Positions 1 through 11,755 of a stretch of DNA of 64,000 bases are shown here, in pieces. The notes beneath the pieces were generated by a model. The model was not told where the DNA came from and did not search any database. It saw nothing but the letters and a program-made list of their open reading frames with translations. Position 1 is the first letter of the stretch. Each line of letters begins with the position of its first letter. The translations under genes and the position numbers were made by a program. Source of the stretch: Maylandia zebra (lineage: Eukaryota; Chordata; Actinopteri; Cichliformes; Cichlidae); NCBI RefSeq assembly GCF_041146795.1, contig NC_135185.1, forward strand, positions 26,228,529 to 26,292,528, given 5' to 3'.

Positions 1-1858
1 AAAAAGTTTATTCATTATTAAATCATTTTTTTCTCCAATCCTGCACTTTCTGAGTAAATAAACTTGAACAATAAGAAAGCAGTCTTGTGCAGACAGCTAG
101 ATGAATAAAAAAGAGATGGGCAACTAAAAAAGTAGTACTTAAAGTACTTTTGAGTAGACTTAACTTTATTTATGAGGATTCTTGTCACAGGTTTCACTTC
201 CCATTTAAAGAATTCAATAGTTACTCCTTAGCAGTCTTGGTTTTCTATTTGCTGCAAACGTTTCTCCGCACTCGTGCAGTTTATTATGGTTGTAGTTTTT
301 CTTAAAGTTAAAGATGTCTTTAACAGTGTGCTGCAAAACAGTATCCAGGTAAGAGCCGCTGGGATGAAGCACATCTTAAAGACAGAGATACTGTAACAAC
401 GAAGCTCCAACTTTCAAAGGAACAACTAAAAAGGGTTCAGGCTGTAGTGCAAATGATAAAATTGATGTTGAGACAGCGATAACCCTGGAGACTAAGAAGT
501 CATTGAATTTGGAGCAGCAAGATGTCAGACCTTGTGAGCAAGAGCACTCTGTTTGAAGGTAAAATCCTCCGTTCGCTATCATACTCAGGTTTATTGTTGG
601 CTTTTCTTCTAGTATGAGGGAACAGAGACCGATCACCAATTTTTATGCGGGTTATAGTTCTGTTTATTACAACATGCAGCATGTCCATACACAGAGCAGC
701 GGTACTTACCATATACCATATCAACTGCATAGTCAGCAGTTTTGGATTGCTTTGTGACTCTGAGTCATATTTGCTTTAGAAACATTTGATACATATTTTG
801 TTTTTTCACAGTTAGAAACAATTCACAGGGGTTTGAAAAGCTTAATAGAGCAATTTAAATATATTCATAAGATGTAACCTCTTTCAGCAATGCTTATCTA
901 ATTTCATTATGCTAAACTGTTTTGCTGTTGCCAGCTACACCTCTGGGGCTCAGTCACATCCACATTCTGCTGATAATACCAAGGGCTTGAATTATTATTC
1001 CTGCTCCTCCTGCATTGTGCTAGCAGTAATACGAGCTTGGTTTCATATCCTGTCACTGAGGGCGGCAGCTGACTTCACTGGCTTGCTTGCAGCCCCTATT
1101 CTCCGTCAACTTCCAAAGACGATGCTGAGCATGTGGGCTGGGAGCCTTATTCCACCTCCAGCAACCTGCCAACAGTAAAATCAACCTCCTTGTATTTTCT
1201 GGTTTGGAAGGAAACCTTGGCCATCGGCTGCAGCTGAGGAGTTCTCTCTCACTCTTGCTCTACTTGTGTCCTAAGGGGACAGATGGGCTCAGAAGAGTAG
1301 AAAATAGAGACTAAGGGAATAATTGATATCAAGGAAATAAATGTCAGTGTTATACTGAGCTGAATATTTAATGCAAAACACTTGGTTAAGAAATTAGTGT
1401 TTGCATGCTTTTGATTATTGAAATTGAAAACATAAATTCACTAGGTATCTAATTAGCTTTTGAAACGGTCTGACTAATTAGGTTTGCTGGTCTGTCAGTT
1501 TCCCCTTAGGCCACCTCCTGTTGCACTGATGCTCCTTTGGTTCATGTTAGACTTCATCTTCTACATTGTAGCCTTCTATTTATTTTTAAAGTTTCAGCTA
1601 CAATACAGTATTTATCTATAAAACTGATTTATTAATTTTTTTATGAGAGCTGGATACTTTGCAACATTCTTAGTCCAAACAGCTTTAAAAGAAAAATGTA
1701 AACACCCAAAAGAATTCAGTGTGGACGTCAACATTGGGATCATAACTCCTTCATAGCGAATAAATATAGTAGAGCTGTACATTTCAGATTTTCATAAATA
1801 CTTGATGTAATGGAGAATATCACTGATGAAGTTGACCTCCATGACAATGCATGGGAGA
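1..1858. other. Intergenic, AT-rich, no gene recognised
   Basis: No recognisable exon, RNA gene or complete mobile element was seen. Short open frames on both strands (for example minus-strand frames at 228-730) have no family motif that I know. A run around 125-165 resembles the 'agtactttt' ends common in fish MITEs, but no partner end was found nearby. Confidence 0.5.
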
Positions 1859-1863
1859 ATGAT

Positions 1864-2606
1864 TGTCATGGTCTGGTTGGGCACCTGCAGGTCTCAGACA
1901 GCGGCTCCTCCTCCTTTAGGCGGAGTCCGGTTGCCCCTCCCTGGCTGACCACCTGTGAGCAATCGTGCCAGCGGTATATCAGACCTGCGCTCTCAACCAT
2001 TCATCGCCTGAGTATCTGCTATCCCCATGGTAGTTCAGTGGAGCATCATAAACCTTGTCCTGACGCCGTGTGATGACTCACCTGTTTTTTCTTGTCCTCA
2101 GAGATAGCACCCGGAGTGGAGATCTCGTTCCCCTCGCTCCCGTCCTCCTGGACCTGGGCCGCCTGCTGCTTACACAACGTGGCCTGCCGGCCCACCGCTC
2201 ACCTGCCTGCCTCCCCACACCTCGACCGCTTCCGGGCTTTCCGCTCCACCTGTCCCCTCCATCTGAAACCAAGTAAGGCAATTCAATTCAACAGTGGAGG
2301 ATTGTTGGTTGTCTGCTGGATCCCTCTGATCGTGATCTCCTCTTATTCCAGTGCCCCCGGTCCCTACCTAGTCCTGTTTCTACCTCCCCGCTGCCCCCGC
2401 TGTTCAGCCGTCTCCTAGAGGTGTCTAGGTCACCCTCATTATTCACCGACGAATCCTACGCGCCACTAGTGTGATGGCGTCACTTTGTTTTTTACCTTTG
2501 TTTACCTGTGGGCGGAAATAAATCATTTGTTCTCTGTCACCTCGCTTCCGGGTTGGTTTCTGCACCTGTGTCCATCCCTGTTCCCTCGTGCCGCTGAGCC
2601 GTGACA
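1864..2606 (+). mobile_element. Solo LTR of an LTR retrotransposon
   Basis: This GC-rich block of 743 bp stands out sharply from its AT-rich surroundings. It begins TGTCA and ends TGACA, the inverted termini expected of an LTR. It is flanked by identical 5-bp copies of ATGAT at 1859-1863 and 2607-2611, the duplication left by retroviral-type integrases. An AATAAA polyadenylation signal lies at 2517-2522, where a U3-R-U5 structure would place it on the plus strand. No gag or pol follows on either side, so this is a solo LTR left by LTR-LTR recombination. The style suggests a Gypsy or ERV-like family, but the family is not assigned. Open frames inside (for example 2092-2418) are not thought to be genes. 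Confidence 0.82.
2517..2522 (+). promoter_or_regulatory. AATAAA signal inside the solo LTR
   Basis: A canonical polyadenylation hexamer 85 bp before the right end of the LTR. It sets the likely sense direction of the element as the plus strand. Confidence 0.5.
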
Positions 2607-3256
2607 ATGATAAGGCGACTCTAGTCATCTCCAACCTCAAGAGGTCTGCAGGATAAGATCAGATCGATGATACCTAATGAATCCACATCCAATTACACAG
2701 CTCTATTTTATTCATTTATTGAACAGGAACCAGTTACACATCCAAAATATAAGTGTGTGGCTGTGGAGTGCAGTAAGAGGGTGTATGCCATGTGATGGAG
2801 TGATGGTGTGGTTTCTGTTAAAGAAGCTTCACTAACTCAGTAAATCTATGCCAACTGTCCCCGCAAGTAGCTCCGACAAAACTCTTTGCGCCAAAGCCTG
2901 TACCTGATTAACAGATGGAATCATGTCATCTGATTTGTGCAGAGAATGCTTTGAATCAATGGTGATTGGCCAACCAGCTGCTGTATGCTTATTTATTTTC
3001 TCTATAGATGTGGCTACATTATGACTACAGATAACTGGCTGGCCTTTCGTAGAGATGACCCCAACTTTGCGTAGCAAAGGTGCAATTCACTTAATTTGGT
3101 CAGCCAGTAGGCTGGAAAAAAAAATCGGTGGGAGTGCTGGAAGTCTGATGAGGCTCCTGGAGTTCAGAGTTGCCACCTTTAAAGTAGGTACCTTGATCAG
3201 ATTATAATTCGAATGGCTTTCTGCATCTTGCGATGAAACAGTCCCATCAGGAATGA

Positions 3257-3290
3257 GTCATTGTCCATGCTGGCCAGCATGGACAATGAC
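3257..3290. repeat. 34-bp perfect palindrome without spacer
   Basis: The two 17-base arms (3257-3273 and 3274-3290) are exact reverse complements with no spacer, centred on TGGCCA. It lies inside the BEL/Pao remnant, between the linker and integrase blocks. Pairing stops at 3256/3291. Confidence 0.9.
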
Positions 3291-3780
3291 AGTGCTTGGG
3301 AATGACTGGCTGGCTGCACCACTGCTTCCAGAGGAGTGCTAGCTCCGCTTGCCTGTAGTCCTCTGTCATGGGTGTCAAATCAGCAGCTGCCCTATAGATG
3401 GCTAGAACGTAAGCTTTCAGTAAGTCCTGGAAGGAACTGAAAGCACCGGGATCAGGTAGCTGTGGATCGGGGATTATGGTGATCCGTCCACAGAAGATGA
3501 CCTTGCATAGCACTGATGGATCACGATGGGATCCATCAAAGGGATCCACTTCCGAAAGTAACATATCCAGGAGCATAGAGCCCAACAAAGGACAAGGGAG
3601 GAGATGGCTAGTACCACTGTGTGCAAATGAGCTACTGAAGACGATGCAGTCCTTGCCATTGTGATGAACCAAGTGGTGCAGTATATATCAGGTGCTGACA
3701 TTAGTCACCATGTCTGCTGCGGTGAGTTTGCTAACATAGCCTGCATCCACTTCTGAATTTCACAGATATACTTGTCTACT

Positions 3781-3850
3781 CTTACAAATCAAATCAGAAT
3801 TTATTTATATAGCACATTTAAAACCCTGCCGAGTCCAACCAAGTTGTGCC
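3781..3850 (-). mobile_element. LINE/SINE 3' tail fragment
   Basis: The reverse complement reads as a typical fish non-LTR tail (tttaaatgtgctatataaataaa followed by short attg-like repeats). It lies directly beside the protease block of the BEL/Pao remnant, so it is probably a later insertion into that element. Confidence 0.45.
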
Positions 3851-4020
3851 TAAAGTGCAGCTGGTCCTCCTTGTGGACCCAGATATCCAGGCTCCACTGG
3901 AGTCAGGAACTGGGGGTAGTCAGAGCCAATCAGCAGCAACAGGTTGAGCTTGACGGAAGGAAGGGGAAGACCTCACAGGTCTTCTTCAGTGCTTCAACGG
4001 GATGTGAGTGTCACACTAAA

Positions 4021-6955
4021 ATGTTATATAATCATTAGCTAGGAAGCACGTAGCTAACTTCCTGCTAACGTCTAACTCTGCTACACCTTGTGAATCCTCT
4101 TTTTTATGGATGCCTGGATGTTAAACACCTGGGAGAGCAGCCACGCTTGCCATTTAATTGGAGCTGAAAGAATTCAGACTATTTCCAAATTTCAGTGGCG
4201 CCTCTAACTTTGCTTCATTTTGGAAACAAAAGGAACACTCAGATCCAGAACTGGCTAATAATGTCAGACAAAACCACCAGATTACACGTTTCCAGGTAGC
4301 CCTCCACACTCTGTTTCCAAGTGGTAAAGCAACTCCATCTGGCATGCACACACCTGCAGTCAGAGTGAGAATTTATAAGTGACCTGCATTTAACTTTATG
4401 TGATTTCAAAATGTAAAACACCTTACAACCTTTATTATATTTACATACTGTGCGAGTAATACTGGATATTTATGACTACTCAGAGGAGGATGTGTGTTTA
4501 AGTTGCTGTGCTCACTGGAAACTATTGCTGGGTGCAAACAAACTAGCTAATTGAAGGGAAAGGAATGATTAGTGATAGTTGCAGGGGTGGAGGAAAGGTA
4601 AAGAGTGCTCCACAATGACAGCCATCAAAGTCTCTCCCACTGGCCTGACACTGCACTGCTAACAAACAGGGTGTCATTGTAATAATAGGTGCTGAGTGGA
4701 TAACCTTTGATCCTGCTGAATTAGTGATAAGGCTTACTGAGTGAGCATATACCTGCCTGTGATGGAGGACTGTGCCTCCCACAGCCACTCACTCCAGTAA
4801 CTGGATGCATCAGGAAGGGTGAGAACAGAAGGTGATAAATGTGTTGGGGGAAACTTTTTCAAACAGAAATAACACTAAAGATGACTTTTTTTACATAAAT
4901 TAGGGGGACTCCTGCCATTATTCCACAGCACAGAGGCCAAAATTATGCACAAACCCAATTTACCAGTGGCGTGTACCGTACTGTCTGAGATTTTTTTTTT
5001 TTTTAAATGCCATCACATCATGGAAAGCAAGATGAAAGTTAAGTTAAATTATTGTTGGCTGAAATTACCTGCTGCACAAGACACTAAAACCATAATCTGT
5101 TTTGTACGACATCAAATTCAAAGTTTCATTACCTTCTCAAGACGTTTGAAAGAAACAATTTGACAGAGAAATTAAACTAATTTAGCTGTCAGTGTGCCGC
5201 GGCACCCGTGGCACAAAGTCAAACCCTCAAGGCCGCCCAGCTCATGGCAAACTCTTGGAAGCGTGCTTATCCCCAATGTGAGGCGCATGACTCACTACTG
5301 ATGTGTTGTGACATTTCAGCCCATTCTAGTGAGCCTCACTGTACAGGTATGGAGATAAAGAAAGTAAGGAGTGAAAGTTTGTACAGAGAAAAACTAACAA
5401 ACACACAAAAAAATGATGAAGTAACAAAGGAATAGTGAAAAAAGGAAGCAGAACTAAAGAGGGTGACAGATAAAAGAAAAAAGATGGAAAATGAAATAGG
5501 GCTGTGACCTTTTCACTCTTTCTCCATCTGTTAGTCAAATGTCAGCTGTGACAGGAGAGAGCAGTGTGTTATTAGCAGTGTGTATTAGCAGTGTGATAAA
5601 CAATACGTTGAACCTTGAATCCTATTCTCCTTCTTCAGAGGCTTTTCTTCTAACTAAAATGACTAGAACATCCTGTATAATAATCATGACATGTCATCGC
5701 TTAAGTGTTGTTAGATCTGCAGGGCTACAGCTCTGAATATTTTATGAATAGCCTCAAATCTCAAAAATGACAAAAAATCACTAAAGAATAGCCTATGGTC
5801 TGTCACGCCAGCTATGCATTAAAGCCCCCAAAATAATACATCTTTGATCAAAAGGAAAAACTTGGATGGGTGAAGGTGGAGGTGGATCATTAAAGCAGGA
5901 GATCTTACTGTAAGGACTTTGATTGTACTTCACAGAACTTGGCATGCATGCATTTTATGTGAGAGCACTAGTTGGAGGGTTTTTCATTGTTGGCATCTGG
6001 TGGGAAGGCTACTGACGGTGGAAGAAGAGCTATCTTCTGTTGCATTAGTAGCTGATGAGCCAGGATGAGAGAACTGTCACTGGCTCTGCTTCAAGCTGCT
6101 GGTGATGAAAAGGGCTCTACAGCTGATTAGCATACCTCAGTGGTTTTTAATATTGACGCACAAGGAAGCACGTTTATGAAAACCAGTGTATCCAGTGAAT
6201 ACCTTTACATATCATTGTAGTTTAAATATTAAAAGTTGCATAGATTGTGGTAAATGAGTGTCCAAAAGCATCTGTTTTGAATACCCTTTGAGCCTGACAG
6301 TACTCACTGTGATATTAATAAGAAAGCAGGATGGCATTGCTTCGCCTTTGTAGATTTCAACTCAGAAGTCTTCAAGTGATAATTAGTTTTTGTATCTCTT
6401 TTCTTTTGCTTGAAAATACCGTTCTTGAGGTTTGGATTCTTTTGCCAGAGCGTGTCTACATCTAGCATTCATTTATGTCATAGTAGTTATTTTATTTAGC
6501 TTTATATTACTGGGAGAAACCTGAGATTCTGTGCAAAAGCTAAGAAAGCGTGAGAGAACATACAAACTCCATGCAGATGGGTCCTGCTCACCCTTGAGTA
6601 GGACTTCTGTGAAACAGCAGTGATAGCCATTGAGTCACTGTGATGTATGAAGCAGATCCTTCTCTGCAACTGATGTGGCAGCTGAAATGAATGCCATACA
6701 GAGAGAAAAATTGAGGGACAAGACTTGGAGGACGAACGGGAGCACGAGAGCTGAAGAGATGAAGCCAGGAACATGAACACAGCAAATAACAAATAGCATA
6801 GAATGTGTGCGGTAAATACTGGCCAGTTACAGACATACTGTTATTATGATGTGTGACTGTCAGGCTATGTGAAAGAATAACTATTTAGTCTAAAAGTGTA
6901 TTAATAGTTAACATAAAATACCATTGACTGGCTCCTTTATATCAAAAGAAGCTAG
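4021..6955. other. Intergenic, no gene recognised
   Basis: AT-rich sequence with only short, unsupported open frames. No splice-bounded exon of a known family, RNA gene or intact repeat was recognised. A 16-T run sits near 4991-5004. Confidence 0.5.
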
Positions 6956-6956
6956 T

Positions 6957-7193
6957 TGAGGTGGTTCAAGCATCTGACTAGAATGCCTCCAGGGCGTCTC
7001 CTGGGTGAGGTGTTTTTGGGCATGTCCTACCGAGAGGAAGCCCCGGGGCAGACCCAGAAGAACACTGAAGGGATCGCTGGGATGGCTGTGGATCAGAAGT
7101 CAGAGCAGGTCATCCACTAATCAGAAGGTTGGTGGCACCAGGTGTCCCCTTGGATGAACTGGAAGAAGTGGGCTGACAGAGGGAGGTCAGGTG
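6957..7193 (+). mobile_element. RTE/Rex3-type LINE fragment with inserted SINE head
   Basis: The start (GAGGTGGTTC...CATCTGACTAG...GGGCGTCTCCTGGGTGAGGTG...CCCCGGGGCAGACCCAG) matches the 3' coding part of the open RTE element at 35.95-36.06 kb in this window. About 7088-7150 (GCTGTGGATCAGAAGTCAGAGCAGG...ACTAATCAGAAGGTTGGTGG) instead matches the tRNA-like head of the SINE at 11.76-12.02 kb. It therefore looks like a SINE fragment inserted into the LINE. LINE sequence resumes around 7150 and again after the MITE at about 7532. Confidence 0.65.
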
Positions 7194-7531
7194 TCCCTGT
7201 TGCAACACGCCTGAATACAATCAGTAGGTCATTAGCAAGACTTTATAGACCTTAACTGCATGCTGTGGTGGTGATTCAGCCATTGGATTCATGTTACAGC
7301 AGCTCATGAGTGAATGAACATGGTGCAATAAAAGTACTTTTAGAAGTATATTTTTCTCAAACACTTACATTAACTTAAATTTACTTGAGTAGGGTTAGGG
7401 GTTGCCACTTCAGCATGCAGTCAAGTTCTATACTCTTGCTAATTTTACTAATTTTACTCAGGCGTGTTGCAACAGGGAGACATGGAAAAGCTTCAGGACA
7501 GCGGCCCTCGAGGACTGGAGTTCGAGACCCC
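7194..7531. mobile_element. Fold-back hAT-like MITE
   Basis: The outer 21 bases of each arm (7194-7214 and 7458-7478) are perfect inverted repeats. Weaker inverted similarity continues to about 7273 and from about 7400, so the arms are near 80 bp. The segment 7493-7531, rich in GGCCCTCGAGGACTGGAGTT and ending in GACCCCTG, matches the terminal sequence of a high-copy fish hAT MITE as I remember it. The layout is most simply two head-to-head copies, the left one lacking its end. It interrupts the RTE LINE fragment. Confidence 0.6.
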
Positions 7532-7592
7532 TGGCTTAGACTGTTGCACCTGCAACCCAAATCCTGATAAGCGGCAAAAATGGAAGGAATTT
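7532..7592 (+). mobile_element. RTE LINE 3' end fragment
   Basis: The segment GCTTAGACTGTTGCACCTGC...GATAAGCGG matches the 3' end of the RTE element at 36.17-36.20 kb. It is the continuation of the LINE at 6957 beyond the MITE. Confidence 0.6.
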
Positions 7593-8980
7593 GACTGCTA
7601 TGCTCAGGCAATCTGGTTATGCTTGTTATTTTATTATCACATCAAAAATGTAAAGATTTTGCTAGACTTTAGTTGAAATGTCATCCACATCCTTAGTATG
7701 ATCAGAGAACAAGAAGAAAGAGGTGGAACTTTTGCTCCTTAGCCTTCCTGTGGTGCCTTAGATTGAGTTCAAGACCCTGATGCTGTTCAGAGCCACACCG
7801 CTGACAGCTGTCAATGCTCAGGCCACAGTCTTTCATCAGCCGTTTGTCAGAACCTTGGTCCTCTTAAACTGGGACCGAATCCCCTGGTACATGATATCAT
7901 GCAGACAAAACTCTCCTCTTCTCCTGATGAAGTATTCAGTGGACTGAGACCAAAGATTAATGAATGCCAGATCGTGCCAGAACACGATTTCAACTCTGCC
8001 CAAGTAGAATTGGCACTAACTGGCATTTTGTATAATTTGGCACTTTATCTGTTACTAATAAAATCTCTGAATTAATTTTCTAAAAATATATCTCTGCATT
8101 CCAATTTCTAAACTAAGAACTGGCTGGGGCTAATATTTTGTTTAGTCTATGTTCACACAGAATCTGAAGGTTTTATTTTCACATATAGTAGCTAATATTG
8201 AAGTACACTAAAAACTTTAAATAAACATGTGTTTTTTACAATCCACCTGAACAGAAATTGTCAAAATAAAGGTCAGCTCATGTAGTCGAAAACAGTATTT
8301 GGAAGTGCTAAAAAAGACTGTTTATATAGATTAGTAGCTGAAACTAGAGGCCTTTTCCTGATTTGTGTTTGGCATGAAAGAGCAGGTGTTGGAATACATT
8401 AAAATATTATTTATTAACATAACTGTTGCAGCAGTTTTTTGTGGACAGATTACCAATACTGTGCTTTATAAATTCAATTTACCACTGATTTAGCTTAAAA
8501 GCACATGACAGTTGCAGATGATGTGCAGTTTTCATGGTTCATATGCTGGTGAGTTTTTTCCTGGATGGTTTGAGGAAAAGTTATGTAACTGTGGGGGTTA
8601 AAAAACACCGAAACTCTGCCAATAGTTTGGCACACAACTTCTTCCTGTAGTCTGATCAACTCCATAATGGTTGCTTCTATTTATTGAAGTATTTACCACA
8701 ACGTCTAGAGTTTGCAAACTCTGTATAACTTTCCCTCTGTATAACTATTAATGTCTAAGCTTCTGTACTGAAATATATTAAAACAACAGTAAAAGATTAC
8801 ATAATCATACACTCATCTCTTCAACCCAGCTGCCGGGGCCACAGCACTAGTTTACAAAAATCAAGAGTTGCACGACAGGCCGAAGCACCACAGTGGAGCA
8901 TGCCAGAGGATGTGATATCAAACATGACAAGGAGACTGCAGCAAGAATAAAAAGGATACCTAATATGATTGGGAACTGAG
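7593..8980. other. Intergenic, no gene recognised
   Basis: AT-rich. A stretch near 7746-7860 translates to LPV..IEFKTLML, reminiscent of the C-terminal end of L2-type LINE reverse transcriptases. It breaks off quickly and is not strong enough to call. Confidence 0.45.
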
Positions 8981-8989
8981 TAGTTTATA

Positions 8990-9245
8990 TCAATACAATG
9001 AGATCAACACAATGTGGTGCTTGTATTTTCTAAGCTCTATACAACTCATTCACACCAGCACTTTTTTTCTATGTTTAAGTGTTTTCCAGCTACCATTCAA
9101 ACACCAGTGAATGCATTGGAGAGCAACTTGGGGTTAGTATCATTCCCAGGGATATTTGGCATGTAGACTGGAGCAGCCAGGGATCAAATCACAAACCTTC
9201 CAGCTCGATTATCTGCTATGCCTCCTGAGCTACAGCCATCCCAAT
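8990..9245 (-). mobile_element. tRNA-derived SINE, degenerate copy
   Basis: On the minus strand it starts with a tRNA-like head (GCTGTAGCTCAGGAGGCATAG... with a decayed B box near 9180) followed by the body shared with the SINE at 11.76-12.02 kb (CATGCCAAATATCCCTGGG...CCCAAGTTGCTCTCC). Many substitutions show it is old. Confidence 0.65.
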
Positions 9246-11055
9246 GTGAAGAGAGAAATTGTCCCATTGGGGATGGAAGCTGTTGTTGGATGTGTGTCAC
9301 TGGAAAAACTAAGGTTTGTGGCATTCAAAACACAGGTAATTTCTGCAGTCATGTGGTTTCTATTTATATTTTTCCCCACTGTATATTTTGTTTGATGTCT
9401 GAATTTTAATTACTTTTATGCTGTAATTTCAAACAATTTTCATCCCAGATTTATTTTTTTAATTCTGTTTGTCCTAATGCCATAAATCAACCACGTCCTT
9501 ATTAATTTCATGTCTCCCTTGCTCTATTACATTTTCCATTGATTGCAAGATCAGAAAGAATAAACTTAGGAGGCATGTGATGATTAATTTGCCCATCCCT
9601 GCTGTTAGCTACATGCCGGGCCAACAGTGCATTACCAGGGAATTACAGAATACTGTAATTACTCATTTATATTCACATTTATAGATTTAAGAACCATATC
9701 TCCTTTTGAGCTGACATCTTTGATACTCTTAAGTATCGATTTGGTAGCTGGGTTTTTGTGTAAATTCTATTTCCACAACTTTTGCATAAATAAGATGTAA
9801 TAGTGGCCCCAGTCTTGCACACTTTCTTCATTTAGATTGAGTACATACATAGGTAGGCAATGAAATGCAAGCACTTTGAAAAAGCTCAGCTATCCAGAGG
9901 ACAGAGCTCCAGGGAAAAGACTTGGCAGACCCTGCATGTGGTATGATGCAATGGGCCAGCACTACATGACATCAAGAAAAAAGGCAACTTTAGATCAGTT
10001 TGAGAATGCCAGATATGAAGAAAATGTAATATTTTTAGGGCAAACATCCATTCATCTTCTTTCACTTTTTGCAGTGCAGTTATTTATAAGAATTGCATGC
10101 TTGCCCATATTAAGCACACTGCACACTGTAAAATATGTACTCCCAGAAGCATCTCTTTGTAATCCAAACCTTCAGTAAATGTAAGCCATGCATACAGACT
10201 GCCTCCTAACTTATTTTCAACCTAGCCCTGAACTTAAAGAAGAAGAAAACAACTTTACTGCCTCCTGTAAATTGAACAGGATACAGAAGCAGTGTCTAGG
10301 TGAGGGTTAATACAGTGTGGTGACAATCTGTCTTGCATTCGCTCCAGTCATCAGACTGCAGCTGACACCCATGTGCATATTGCCTTTGTCGTCATCCATC
10401 TTCAGAGCTGCAGAGCCCTTGAACTTAAAAGTCCCAGACACATACAACCAAACTTAAACGGCCAAGTGTTATCATGTAAACTTCATAGCAGAGATACTAA
10501 AGCTTTTAGGTAGTTTTGCTTTTTCTCATTACGTACTTAAAGTCGGCCACTAAATATTAGCATTGTGTATAGTCTGATCCACTAAGTGTGCTCACATGTA
10601 CATGAAAACACACTCAAGGGGTCTCCTCATGTAGTTTCCTGAATTTCACTGTTGGAGTGGAGTGGTTTAAATAAAACCTTGACTTTAGAAGGAGAACTGT
10701 CCATCTTGGCTGTGTAACAGTGGTCGGCTGATGTGGAAGGAGAAATGTTGCCCCAACATTAAGGACTTCAAGTAGCTGGAGATCCAAATTATAACTGAAG
10801 GCAGACATGGAAAACACACAATCAGTAAGTTGGAATTTTCAGTCTATGTGGAGGAAGAAGCAAAATGCCAGTCTATTTACATTCCTACTATCAATGTGGT
10901 CGTGAGCTCTAAGTTGTGACTGAAAAAACAAGGCTGTCTGTACATTCATCTGTACATGGTCTATAGGCTCACAGCCAGGGACACAGTGAGAAGTAGTTAT
11001 AGTAGAGGGAGCCCAGAGTAGAATAGCTCCTGCTTCAAATTTTAAGGAATCCACT
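9246..11055. other. Intergenic, no gene recognised
   Basis: A plus-strand frame near 9876-10010 contains RAPGKRLGRP..WYDAM, which is faintly like the tail of endonuclease/reverse-transcriptase LINEs, but the match is too short to call. Otherwise this is AT-rich DNA without recognisable exons. Confidence 0.45.
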
Positions 11056-11056
11056 A

Positions 11057-11290
11057 AAATGGTTTAGGCATCTGACCAGGATATCACCTCCTTGGAATTT
11101 ATTTCAGGGAATCCAACTGGAAGGAGATCACAAGTCACACAAAGACTGCACCAGAGGGATTATGCATGCCCTCTGGCTTGGAAACACACTGGGATCCTGA
11201 CCAGGGTTCAGAGATCTGGATTATTTTGTTTAGACTATTGCCTCTAAACCTGATTCTAGACAATGACACAAGAGACAGAATCAAACTGGC
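11057..11290 (+). mobile_element. Degenerate RTE/Rex3-type LINE 3' fragment
   Basis: The order of words TGGTTTAGGCATCTGACCAGGAT, CTGGAAGGAGA, AGGGATTATGCATGCC...CTGGCTTGG and TTGTTTAGACTATTGCC follows the open RTE copy at 35.96-36.18 kb with many substitutions. No open frame remains. Confidence 0.6.
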
Positions 11291-11312
11291 AAACAGATCA
11301 GGCCTCTTAAAG

Positions 11313-11425
11313 TCCACCAGTGTGTGAATGTGAGAGTGAATGAATAGTGGAATTGTAAAGCGCTTTGAGGGTCTCGAAAAGCGCTATATAAATGCAATCC
11401 ATAATTATTATTATTGTTATTATTA
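11313..11425 (+). mobile_element. AFC-type SINE 3' tail fragment
   Basis: The segment CCACCAGTGTGTGAATG...AATAGTGG..TTGTAAAGCGCTTTGAGG...AAAAGCGCTATATAAATGC plus an ATT repeat matches the tail of the full-length SINE at 46.69-46.99 kb. The tRNA-like head is absent, as expected for 5' truncation. Confidence 0.75.
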
Positions 11426-11755
11426 AAGTTGTGCCTTTGCTGTGACGTTAGCAGGCCTATTTTTTTTCTTTTGACTTTATTTGTTTTATTTGTCCTTCCA
11501 TCCACCCATCAGTCCATGCATCCATCAATCTCAGACTTGCAGGGCAGTCTGGAGTCTATCTCTGCTGTCATAGGGTGAAAGCCTCGGTACCCTGGAAAGG
11601 TCACCAGTCTATCACAGTTGAACCAGAATATGCAGAGAATTAAATTGAAGATAAAAATATATGTAACTGCTTGCAGAAGCAGAACTATGCTCTACAGCAC
11701 TAAAAGATGGTGCTTGTAAAGACACGTCTCTTTTTCACAACTGTGATCAAAGCTA

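Larger units (their letters stand above)
2830..3990 (-). pseudogene. Degraded BEL/Pao-like retrotransposon pol
   Basis: Read on the minus strand, four blocks appear in the order of a BEL/Pao polyprotein. First is a protease block (about 3845-3960) containing LLIGSDYPQF and the PVEP...GPQGGP segment. Next is the start of reverse transcriptase (about 3560-3690) containing HHLVHHNGKDCIVF. Then comes a linker with DYRQAELALLWKQ (about 3300-3370). Last is an integrase fragment (about 3150-3230) with RKPFEL, a stop codon, then SDQGTYFKGGNSELQE, where D of SDQGT is a catalytic-core aspartate. Most of RT and RNase H is missing between the second and third blocks, and stops and frame changes are frequent. 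The copy is dead. Family assignment is by recall of Pao motifs. The downstream frame at 2832-3077 (minus) could be part of the same element but is unrecognised. Confidence 0.65.

Noticed and set aside
2070..2418. GC-rich overlapping frames on both strands
   Set aside because: They fall inside the solo LTR. High GC lowers stop frequency, and no gag/pol motif is present.
7746..7870. L2-like reverse transcriptase tail
   Set aside because: Only a handful of residues agree and the frame breaks immediately.
9876..10015. LINE-like RAPGKRLGRP segment
   Set aside because: Too short and compositionally simple to assign.
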